A stretch of 64,000 nucleotides of DNA. It comes from Nepenthes gracilis. Its lineage: Eukaryota; Streptophyta; Magnoliopsida; Caryophyllales; Nepenthaceae. Every line of letters starts with the position of its first letter. Within the stretch, counting starts at the first letter, position 1. The notes under the pieces were generated by a model, which worked only from the letters and a program-made list of their open reading frames with translations, was not told where the DNA came from and made no database searches. The translations under genes and the position numbers were made by a program. The stretch is from assembly GCA_033239525.1 (NCBI GenBank), contig BSYO01000004.1, forward strand, positions 372,001 through 436,000, read 5' to 3'. Of this stretch, positions 54,641 to 64,000 are shown piece after piece.

Positions 54641-55305
54641 GATGAAAGCCTATGCTCTGGCCGGAGACGTAAATGCCACAATTAGTAATGAGTCTGAGAA
54701 TTTGTGGCACAGGAGGTTGGATCATATGAGCAAACGTGGACTGTGTCATCTGGCTAGGAAGGGCTTTATCCCTGGAGTAAAGGAGGATGGATTGAAGACG
54801 TGTCCTCACTATTTGGCCGACAAACAAAGGAGAATCTCATTCCATGAAGACTCGTCCTCTATAAAGGTAGAGATACCTGATCTCATCCACACTAATCTGT
54901 GTGGACCATTTAAGTAGAGGTCGTTTGGTGAAGGCCAATATTTTATTTCTTTTATTGACGACTATTCCAAAAAGTTGTGAGTCTGCCCACTGAAAACCAA
55001 GGATCAAGTCCTCGATATATTTGAATAGTTTCATACTCTAATTGAGTATCAGATGGGAAAGAAACTGAAGGCCATCCGAAGTGATAATGGCGACGAGTAT
55101 ATAGGGCATTTTGATATATATTGTCAATCACATGGTATAAGGTATCAGAAAATATCACCAAAGACGCCACAATTGAACGGAGTACACTTCTGGGAATATC
55201 ACCAGACTTCTGGAGAGAGTACGATGTATGCTCTTAAAAGCCAAAATTTCTACATCTTTTTAGGTCGAAGCACTGAAGATGGCAACCTGGTTTACATTTA
55301 TCCGA
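54640..55305 (+). pseudogene. Copia integrase, N-terminal and core parts
   Basis: Zinc-finger region: LWHRRLDHMSKRGLCHLARK, then CPHYLADKQRR (one Cys of the second pair is Tyr). Core: HTNLCGPFK, FISFIDDYSKK, QMGKKLKAIRSDNGDEY, GIRYQKISPKTPQLNGV. After a frameshift comes ERVRCMLLKAKISTSF, stop, VEALKMATW. Sequence after about 55305 is foreign. Confidence 0.85.
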
Positions 55306-56346
55306 TACTGATTTTCGTATCCTGGTGGATTGAAGTACGTTGCCTAGTGTGGCGGGATGCTTATGGCCTTGTGAACATCGTAGATCATGATACCGAGGAT
55401 ATCATGGCGGGAGATGCTGGGTTTGACGTGTGAGTTGTCTTCCGTACCTGGTAGAGTCGGAAGAGGAGTATGTGGATGAGGTCATCTGTCCTAGTTGAGT
55501 CAGATGATGAGCATGTTCGGGAGACGTCTGTACTTTGTGGGGCAGAGTCTCTGTAGACCATGGATTTGTTGGGAAGTCAAACTTGCGAGCATCGGGTAGC
55601 CCGTGCAAGTACCCAACTGTCGGGGGATATACGCAGCCTTTGGTTCACAGTGGCGGAATAAAATTCGGGTGATTTCTTGTGATTTTCTATGATTGTGAGT
55701 ACCTCATTTGTTGTGTTGGTGGTATCCTTGTGTGGATTCTGAGATATTCGGATTTGGTAGAATCCATATTGATTGTTATTGTGATTATGCTGGTCGTTCT
55801 CGTTGACATATGGACCGGGAAAAATCCTCAATCTTCGTTGATATCGAATTTCAGGGGATTACCATTGTTTATTGGCACTCTTGTTATTTTTGGATGTGCG
55901 GGTCTTATGGAACCCATTTGCCTAGAGTCGTGTTAACGACGTGTTTCAATCTGTTTCGGATATAGTAGGTTGTCAAAGTGCGTTGAGACCCTGGTAGATG
56001 TATCCGAGACCGTTATTGTTGTTAGCGTTTTTTATTATATCACTTGTTGGGCTTTGGCTCACCCTTGTATTTTCTTGGCTACAGATTGAGTAGACAGCTT
56101 CTAATTTAGAGGAGATACCTCTATGTTACAGGAAAAAGTTTCGATAGAGAAGATGGTTCTGGTAGCTGGATGATGAGATTAAACTATTATTGAGATTTAT
56201 ATATTTTTATTTTGTTGGGATTTATCATGATGTAGAAATTCAAGTGAATGAAATAGTTAAAATGTGGAATTTATATTATTTGATTTTAAATTTTTAGTCC
56301 GCGTGAGCGGCTCGAGCCACGTGTTTGAGTATTTAGGCTTGGGTCG
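55306..56346 (+). mobile_element. foreign ~1 kb insert in Copia integrase, possibly a Gypsy solo LTR
   Basis: Interrupts the integrase; Copia-like reading resumes at about 56350. The insert has no clear coding content apart from a short frame at 55300-55433. Its right part (TTGTTGGGCTTTGGCTCAC, AAGTTTCGATAGAGAAG, and an end GGGTCGCCACA) resembles LTRs of Ty3/Gypsy chromoviruses. I could not find a clean left boundary or target-site duplication. Confidence 0.4.
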
Positions 56347-56349
56347 CCA

Positions 56350-57250
56350 CAAGGACACTGACCCTGATGTGATCGAGGAAGAAATAAGGTCGTGACGGCA
56401 CCAAACAAGGATTAGAATGAAATCACTTCTCGATTGGTCGAGAACGTTCCTGTTAGACGGTTCTCACGTAACAGACGGCCATCCATTCGTTTGTCTCCTA
56501 GTGAGTATGTCATACTCACTGATGTCGGAGAGTAAGAAACTTTTAGAGAGATTATGGATGATGAGAATAAGGAGAGATGGCTGGAAGTCATGAAATATAA
56601 AATTAACTCTCTCTATGATAATCATACATTTGATTTAGCTGAGCTACCCAAAGGAAAGAGGGCTCTAAAAAATAAGTGGGTCTTCTGATTAAAAACGGAT
56701 AAAAATACTTTGAAGCTGAGGTATAAAGCACGGCTAGTGGTAAAATGCTTCAGTCAATGGAAGAAGTTGATTTTGATGAGATTTTTGCTCCAATGGTGAA
56801 GATGTCCTCCATACGGGTTGTGTTGGGTTTGGCTACTACTCAAAATCTGGAGGTGGAGCAAATGGATGTCCGAATGGCTTTCCTCCATGATGAACTTGAG
56901 GATGATATTTACATGAAACAACCGAAATGATTCAAAGTTAAGAGGAAAAAATGACTTATCTGTCATCTAAGAAAGAGTCTATACGGATTGAAGTAGACCC
57001 CTAGACAGTGGTATAAGAAATTCGAGTTGGTTATGGCAAGTAAAGGGTACCGACGAACTACTTGTGATCACTGTATATTTGCACAGAGGTTCTCCGATGA
57101 TGATTTTGCTATCCTTCTTCTATACATGGATGACATATTAATTATTGGACGCAATAGTACTCGAATAAATAAGCTAAAGGAGCAACTTGGGCAGTCGTTT
57201 GTTATGAAGGATTGGGATCAACTAAGCAAGTTCTTGGCATCATAATTGTC
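56350..57250 (+). pseudogene. Copia reverse transcriptase
   Basis: Blocks in order: LPKGKRALKNKWVF, DFDEIFAPMVKMSSIRVVLG, LATTQNLEVEQMDVRMAFLH, DELEDDIYMKQPK, stop, YRRTTCDHCIFAQRFSDDDF, AILLLYMDDILIIG. The catalytic YMDD is intact (57123-57134), unlike the Tat and minus-strand Copia copies. Stops at former Trp, Gln and Arg codons break the frame. Confidence 0.9.
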
Positions 57251-57639
57251 CGCAATCGAAAGGTAAGAAAATTGTGACTATCTCAAGAGAATTATATTGA
57301 GAAAGTGCTCCAATGATTCAATATAGACAAGTTAAAACCTGTGAGCACACCGTTGGCAAACCACCACAGGCTGAGTACTCGCCAATGTCCGTCCTTGGAC
57401 GAAGAAAAGGTATACATGAGAGGCGTTTCTTATTCCTCAGCTATGAAAAGCCTAATGTATGCCCTGGTATGTACAATATCAGACATAATACATAATGTTG
57501 GCACAGTCAGTCGATTTCTGTCAAACCCTGAAAAGGAGTACTAGTTTGCGGTCAAGTGGATCATGAGATACATATGAGGAACTTCCAAGAGGTATATGTG
57601 TCTTGGAAGTAACAAACCTCAGTTAGTAGACTACTCGGA

Positions 57640-58075
57640 TGCTGATATGCCGGGGATATTGACTTCCGTAAGTCTACCTCAGGGTACTCGGTGAAATTTG
57701 CTGGATGTGCAATTTCTTGGCAATCCAAGCTACAGAAGTGCGTCGCCCTGTCAACTACTAAAGTCGAGTACATTACAATGACGAAACTTCGTAAGGAGAT
57801 GTTGTGGATGAGAAAGTTATTCAAGAATTGGATCTCAGATAGGAAAAGTATAAGGTACTTTGTGACAGTTAAAGTGTCATACATCTCTACAAGAACTCTT
57901 CATATCATTCTAAATCAAAGTACAATGATGTTCGATACCATTGGGTGATAGATGTGTTTAAAACCGCTCTGCTATCACTGGAGAAAGTCGATATTTAAGA
58001 AAATGGGACGGATATGATAACCAAGATTTTACGAAAGGGTAAAAATAAAACTTGCTGCAATTTAGTTGGGCTGAC
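57640..58075 (+). pseudogene. Copia RNase H and C-terminus
   Basis: Reads SVKFAGCAISWQSKLQKCVA, LSTTKVEYITMTKLRKEMLW, MRKLFKNW, and after frame changes LLSLEKVDI, stop, ENGTDMITKILRKGK, CCNLVGL. This is the usual Tork-lineage end (DMMTKxLPREK...GL). It lies directly before the purine tract and 3' LTR. Confidence 0.85.
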
Positions 58076-58109
58076 AAATATTACTTTCTTATGGTCCTGA
58101 GGAAAAATT

Positions 58110-58937
58110 TATTGGGAATCACTCCCGTGTAGAAATCCTTGTAACTGGAGGATTTGAACAGAGCACATGGACCTTGTGTGCTACTATGCATAGGATAAGT
58201 AGAATGAATTACGGTTAACATAATTGACCGAAACTTTTTAGAAGAGTAACAATGATTGGTCAATATGTTTACCGATTGTAAGCATGAGCCGCCCACTGGT
58301 CAACAGAGGCATCGACCGGCCTTGTGGACAGGACGGTCAATAGCATTGACTTGCCATATGAAGAGGACGATCAACGGGCGTTGACCAACCATGTGAAGAA
58401 CGCGGACGGTGAAATATTGGTCATCTGTCAGGAAATTCGGAATGGTGTCAGCTTAAAAGATTTTTTAAGAATATGAAATCTCAGACGGTTATATAAAAGC
58501 CATTTTTGTACATAATATATTCATATTGTTGGTAATGACAGATTTTATCGGAGGATATGAAATATTTCTCAGATTTGCTGAATATTAATGTCTGTATTTT
58601 TGGAAAAAAAAAGTGAGGCTCTTGTGTATGGTTAAGTATGAAAAAATAGAGATAGTGAAAAACAGTGAATGAATGAGAGAATTGTGAGCAAAATATAGCG
58701 TGTTATTGTATTACTTGTACTCTATTTTTTTATTTTTCTTTCTCTTGTGACTGTGTAACTGTGAAAAATTATTTCCAACTTTACATAATAGAATTGATTC
58801 TATTGACTAATTATTCTGTAATTTTTTTTTATTTGATAAGAATTTTTTACGTAAAAATTTGAGTATTTATTTTTCTTTTAACCTTATTTTTTTACTGTAT
58901 CTATTATAATGGTAATCAAATATCATTTATTTTAACA
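58110..58937 (+). repeat. 3' LTR of the 52.7 kb Copia
   Basis: 828 bp, starting TATTGGGAATCACTCCCGTG (original TG now TA) and ending TTTTAACA. It retains the segment missing from the 5' LTR. Its start resembles that of the LTR at 63617, so both belong to one family. Confidence 0.85.
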
Positions 58938-58955
58938 AATATGATATCTTATATA

Positions 58956-61621
58956 TTTATTTAAAATAAATTTAAATAATATTCTTCTTATGATTAAGAT
59001 GAAAAGTCAGTGATCACGGAGGAGAAGACCTTCATTTGGGACCCAGGGCCACGATACTGACGTAGACGTGGGACAGAGAAACCTAAGGTTTTTGTTCTCT
59101 TTTTTTTTTTTTTGGTTAGAAATACGTCAAATTTACACTGGAGGCTCTAGAAAGAAAAGCAAATAACAATTATATCGGTCTAATTATTAATTATTTTTGT
59201 TGCCGTGGATTTTCATCCACTGTCTAGTCCATTATCACGCGCCTGCAACTTTCTCTCTCTCTCTCTCTGTCTGGGGAAAAAGTTTGAACCCCACCAACCC
59301 ACCCACCCACCCACGCCCTTATTTTTACATATTATAGAGGATATGAATGTGGTGGGCTACACCTCACTCGTAAACTATTGGAGTTGCATCTTAGTATCTA
59401 ATTGTGAATTTAACAGCATAAATTCAAAATGAAAATAAAATTTTATTAAAAAAGAAAAAAACTATAATAATTATATTCACACCTAATAGTCTTAATTTGT
59501 TGTGATGTCCCTGGACCTAATGAATGAGACGCAACACTACTATTTTCGTGTAGATATATTAACATGTTATTAAATTTGAACCCACATTAAATTTGACCCC
59601 GTGAGGCATCCCAAATCCATCATCTACCATTCGAATTGTTGTGTTGTCGGCCCCAATAACTGTAACACAAAACATGACAGTTGTAAGAGAGGTCTTCTCA
59701 ACATATCTATTCTAGTAACCAAATTAGTATATATATACAATTTATACAATTTGCACACATGAAAAAAAAATCCAAGGCATTTGAATTTTATACTGGTATA
59801 AAGGTTGCATAAAAAAAAAACAGAGCAGCAGATGTGCACAAATATATATATATATATATATATATATTTATTTATTTATGAATTAAGTATAAACTTTAAA
59901 TAATATAATAATTTTTAATAATGATCCCATAGATTATTATCAAACATCATGATGCCATTTTATCATTAAAAACGATGTCCAAATGATTAACACTTTTAAG
60001 TTATCAAAATTGTTAGACAAAATTATGATCCATCCATGACGATAGAACAAAATAATTAGCCTAACACCAATTTTAAAAATTTAAAATATATTAATATATT
60101 TCAAATAACATATCTTTTTGCATTTTTTGGGAAATACATTTATATAAATATTAATTTTTGTTATTTTCAAGCCACTTTAATATAATTTTTATTTATATAT
60201 TTTTAATATGGAAATAACGGTTAATCTATTATTGTGTGGATAATATTCTTTATATTTGTATAATTTTAAAATATTTTGAACAATGATATTTATTTAAAAT
60301 AAATTTAAATAATATTCTTCTTATGATTAAGATGAAAAGTCAGTGATCACGGAGGAGAAGACCTTCATTTGGGACCCAGGCCACGATACTGACGTAGACG
60401 TGGGACAGAGAAACCTAAGGTTTTTGTTCTCTTTTTTTTTTTTTGGTTAGAAATACGTCAAATTTACACTGGAGGCTCTAGAAAGAAAAGCAAATAACAA
60501 TTATATCGGTCTAATTATTAATTATTTTTGTTGCCGTGGATTTTCATCCACTGTCTAGTCCATTATCACGCGCCTGCAACTTTCTCTCTCTCTCTCTCTG
60601 TCTGGGGAAAAAGTTTGAACCCCACCAACCCACCCACCCACGCCCTTATTTTTACATATTATAGAGGATATGAATGTGGTAGGCTACACCTCACTCGTAA
60701 ACTATTGGAGTTGCATCTTAGTATCTAATTGTGAATTTAACAGCATAAATTCAAAATGAAAATAAAATTTTATTAAAAAAGAAAAAAAACTATAATAATT
60801 ATATTCACACCTAATAGTCTTAATTTGTTGTGATGTCCCTGGACCTAATGAATGAGACGCAACACTACTATTTTCGTGTAGATATATTAACATGTTATTA
60901 AATTTGAACCCACATTAAATTTGACCCCGTGAGGCATCCCAAATCCATCATCTACCATTCGAATTGTTGTGTTGTCGGCCCCAATAACTGGAACACAAAA
61001 CATGACAGTTGTAAGAGAGGTCTTCTCAACACATCTATTCTAGTAACCAAATTAGTATATATATACAATTTATACAATTTGCACACATGAAAAAAAAATC
61101 CAAGGCATTTGAATTTTATACTGGTATAAAGGTTGCATAAAAAAAAAACAGAGCAGCAGATGTGCACAAATATATATATATATATATATATATATTTATT
61201 TATTTATGAATTAAGTATAAACTTTAAATAATATAATAATTTTTAATAATGATCCCATAGATTATTATCAAACATCATTGATGCCATTTTATCATTAAAA
61301 ACGATGTCCAAATGATTAACACTTTTAAGTTATCAAAATTGTTAGACAAAATTATGATCCATCCATGACGATAGAACAAAATAATTAGCCTAACACCAAT
61401 TTTAAAAATTTAAAATATATTAATATATTTCAAATAACATATCTTTTTGCATTTTTGGGAAATACATTTATATAAATATTAATTTTTGTTATTTTTAAGC
61501 CACTTTAATATAATTTTTTATTTATATATTTTTTAATATGGAAATAACGGTTAATCTATTATTGTGTGGATAATATTCTTTATATTTGTATAATTTTAAA
61601 ATATTTTGAACAATGATATTT
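58956..61621 (+). repeat. 1.33 kb tandem duplication in block B
   Basis: Two near-identical units (58956-60288 and 60289-61621). Both start with TTTATTTAAAAT, and the same 12-mer recurs at 61619. Block A has a single unit between the same 12-mers (3609 and 5001). The units contain a CT-run, an ACCC repeat, and an AT microsatellite of slightly different length. No coding function is seen. Confidence 0.9.
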
Positions 61622-62841
61622 ATTTAAAATATTAGCTTTTAAAATTTTTAGATAATATTTTTATGTAATTTTTTAAAAATAAAATAAAACTAAAATCAAA
61701 TGATTCAAAACATAAAATTTAGTTGATCTACCACTAATCAACCCCAATGACTAAAATTATTTTATCTGATAGATAATTATTAATTTTAGGATAATATTTA
61801 TTTAGCCTTCCTAAAAACTAGAGGGGAAAATCACAAGCGATTTTTAAGTTTTAAATATTGAAACACAAAATTTAAATTTTAATTTGTTAAATTTTGACCA
61901 CTTATTTATGAATGTTATAACAAATGGATAACTATCAAAAAATTATGCAATATTCATAGAACAGTCAACTAAATATTGGTCGAGAGTCAACCAAGCAATA
62001 AAAGATGATAAGAGCTACACAATATTCGTACGAGTTAGTTGAGAATTGGTTGAATATTAGTAGAGTGGTGCAAAATAGGCTCCTAATTTATGCGCCAATT
62101 CTAAATCGGGGTTTATTAAGGTGTGCTCGATAATACGCTCATGTGACAATTGTAATACATTGACACCAATGCATGCCAAACGGGTACTCAAGCGTCACCT
62201 CTAATATGTCTAATACTATTTTTGGACAATTTAAAATTATTTTCTCATATAAAAGACCGCACAAAAGAAAGAAAAGAGAAAAAAAAAAAGAAGAGAAAGA
62301 TATTAAATATACTGTTGAAATTTGATTTGAATTCTATTTTTTATTAAAGTTAGGTATATAATTATGTAGTGATTTTTTAAGATATATTAGTTTGGTTACC
62401 TTTATTTTTTATTATACTTTCCTTTGTTAGTTGTTAAATATATTGATCAAGTTATAATCAACCATTTTTCACTTGAAATTATAATGAAGAAATTTCAGAA
62501 GTGAATTTATTCGAATTTTATACCGTAATTTTTTCTTAATTAAAAAATATTTTCTATATTACAAACGTTATATATTATTATATTCCTTATACTCATAAAT
62601 TTGGTGATTGATTTTTAACGAAAAGTACGGATTTTATTTTGATGTGTCGAGGTTGTGCGTATTTTGATAGTAGCCCAAAAAGATTTGGTGTAATACCAAA
62701 TGACATAATCAGGATTTAAAAAAAAAAGTAATTAATTTTGGATTTCAAAATTTACCAAACGGGACCAAAATTTTATTTTAAAGTTAAAGATAGATATATT
62801 CAAAATTTATTTCTTAAAACACTGTATTAATTTTTTTACAG

Positions 62842-63263
62842 GTGAAGAGGTTACTATTTCGCCAAGGATCGTGCAACTGAGGCAATGGTGATGATGCCGC
62901 TGGAATCTCAAATTTTGTTAGCACTGGAGAGTTCAGTTGGTTGAGCTCCATAAAAGCAAGCGCCTTTCAGAAGAAGTAAACGTAAGCAAACTCAATTTAT
63001 TTTATTTTATTAAATGATATCATCTGAAGCATTTTTTGCCTGTTTGAGAACCTTCATCTCAAAAAATCAGCAGATTTACAAATCACAGTCGTTTTCGTTC
63101 TTTCTTTCTGTTTTTTCAGTCTCGTTTTGCTAGAATCTTTGCATCATCAGGCTTTCGAAACGTAATCTCCTTTGGTTACACATGCACACACCCTGTTCGA
63201 GAAAATGTCTGAACGAGATGAATCAATTTTACGGGGCAATTTTGGGCTCGACAACGTTAAACA
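62842..63263 (+). CDS. first exons of an unrecognised host gene (block B copy)
   Basis: Copy of 10065-10486: leader exon 62842-62981 and coding exon 63120-63263 with the same splice signals (TTTTTTTACAG / GTAAGC; CTGTTTTTTCAG / GTAAGT). ATG at 63205 gives the same 19 residues (MSERDESILRGNFGLDNVK). The gene would continue downstream, but the LTR at 63617 lies in its first coding intron or next to it. Identity unknown. Confidence 0.45.
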
Positions 63264-63616
63264 GTAAGTACCCATCTTAATGATTATATGCATCCACGCC
63301 AGCAACCCTCAAAAGATCATAATTTCTAAGTCCTTACTGCATTGTTGTATCTATGATCGCCAGTAGTTTTCCAAAGTACTACTCATGGAAATCGAGGGTA
63401 AAGCTCATTTTGTCGCTGCTAATCATCGTATATTCAACCCCTAGTACGTTGATTTCGAACTCTTAATGTGTTATGATCCAACTCACCTGAGACATTATAA
63501 TAGCATTGACAAAAACTTTCTAAATTTTTTCCAAACACGAAATGGGTCATGATCTAGTTGACCCTAGCCATTATAATGGCATTTAAGAAGAGGAGAAATG
63601 GTTAAATTGTTATATT

Positions 63617-64000
63617 TGTTGGGGGTTACTTTCATGTAAAAGTTCTGTCGGCCGAAGGACTCAGACGGTGTACGAGGACCTTGTGGACTACTGAGGTCCA
63701 TGGACTTGTGCGATGAATATTCGCGGACTATGCACAGAATTTCGGTCAACAAAGTTGACCAGAAATTTTGAACGGACAAAAATAGCCGGTTAACTTGTTA
63801 ACCAGCAAATTATGTGCTCCGGTCAACATTAAGTTGACCGGCAAAATAAGTGCTCCGGTCAATATGATGTTGATCAGCTAAAGACATAAGGATCTGCTGT
63901 AGGATTGCAGAAGGACGTCGACCGGTCAATGTGGGCGTTGACCAGCCAAGTGAAGAAGACAATTAACTGGACATTAACCGGTTGAAAATAGAAATGCTGG
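63617..64000 (+). mobile_element. start of a Copia LTR, cut by the window edge
   Basis: Begins TGTTGGGGGTTACTTTCATG immediately after ATATT, where block A (10850) continues without interruption. It contains inverted W-box pairs near 63743, 63820 and 63858, and the related GGTTAACTTGTTAACC at 63788. It is the same LTR family as the element at 52713. Whether it is a solo LTR or a full element cannot be seen. Confidence 0.75.

Larger units (their letters stand above)
52713..58937 (+). mobile_element. full-length Tork-type Copia element, decayed
   Basis: LTRs at 52713-53414 and 58110-58937, primer site at 53417, gag, protease, integrase, reverse transcriptase and RNase H in Copia order, and the purine tract GAGGAAAAA before the 3' LTR. 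Flanks ATTAT (52708-52712) and AATAT (58938-58942) fit a worn 5 bp target-site duplication. Block A has no insertion at the matching place (about 3590-3608), so this element arrived after the duplication. All ORFs are broken. About 1 kb of foreign sequence lies in the integrase part. Confidence 0.9.
51790..63616 (+). repeat. segmental duplication, block B
   Basis: Direct copy of block A (2579-10855) interrupted by a Copia element (52713-58937), enlarged by a 1.33 kb tandem duplication (58956-61621), and cut at the right by an LTR (63617). At about 61985 it preserves the empty target site (GAGAGTCAACCAAGC) of the gene-fragment retroelement present in block A. Confidence 0.85.

Noticed and set aside
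1..64000. tRNA, rRNA or other structured RNA genes
   Set aside because: Primer-binding sites matching tRNA 3' ends were found, but no complete cloverleaf with A and B boxes was recognised by eye.

Overview
This window is angiosperm nuclear DNA, probably from a eudicot or other broad-leaved plant. It is AT-rich and dominated by nested LTR retrotransposons. Host coding sequence is limited to an intact two-exon phytocyanin-type cupredoxin gene (minus, 40392-41451), a 2-oxoglutarate/Fe(II) dioxygenase gene with one frameshift (minus, 12678-25246), and a duplicated pair of 5' exons of an unrecognised gene (near 10.4 kb and 63.2 kb). No organellar, bacterial, CRISPR or structural RNA genes were seen.

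Layout. 1-2578 is gene-free. A direct segmental duplication links block A (2579-10855) with block B (51790-63616). Block A carries a 3.8 kb non-autonomous LTR element (5371-9194) with equal 522 bp LTRs. Its interior holds pieces of at least three host genes: a TRM/DUF3741 protein, an APX6-like haem peroxidase and the FAT region of TOR kinase. The last two lie in one 222-residue open frame. Block B lacks this element at the matching site. Block B instead has its own full-length but decayed Copia element (52713-58937), a 1.33 kb tandem duplication and an LTR at its right edge.

The dioxygenase gene has three exons. Its second intron is about 10.9 kb and holds an old plus-strand Copia element, split by a minus-strand Tork-type Copia (13476 to about 17760) and by a gag-protease-only Copia (GP-1, 19642-23530). 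A Tat-lineage Ty3/Gypsy element runs from 26758 to about 37510, with decayed gag-pol, two RNase H-like segments, an 82 bp tandem repeat and an antisense ORF with its own TATA box. A complete TRIM (34633-35317) sits inside that antisense ORF. GP-2 (44465-49831, minus) is a second gag-protease-only element related to GP-1, and each of its LTRs contains a solo LTR with a target-site duplication.

How the parts interact. GP-1 and GP-2 share the same internal architecture (gag, protease, short shared tail, polypurine tract) and lack integrase, reverse transcriptase and RNase H. This implies trans-mobilisation by an autonomous Tork-type relative such as the element at 52.7 kb. LTRs of this group carry arrays of GGTCAAC/GTTGACC inverted pairs, which contain the WRKY W-box core TTGACC. 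Nearly all retroelement coding sequence is broken by stops and frameshifts. All calls rest on reading the sequence; no alignment or database search was run.
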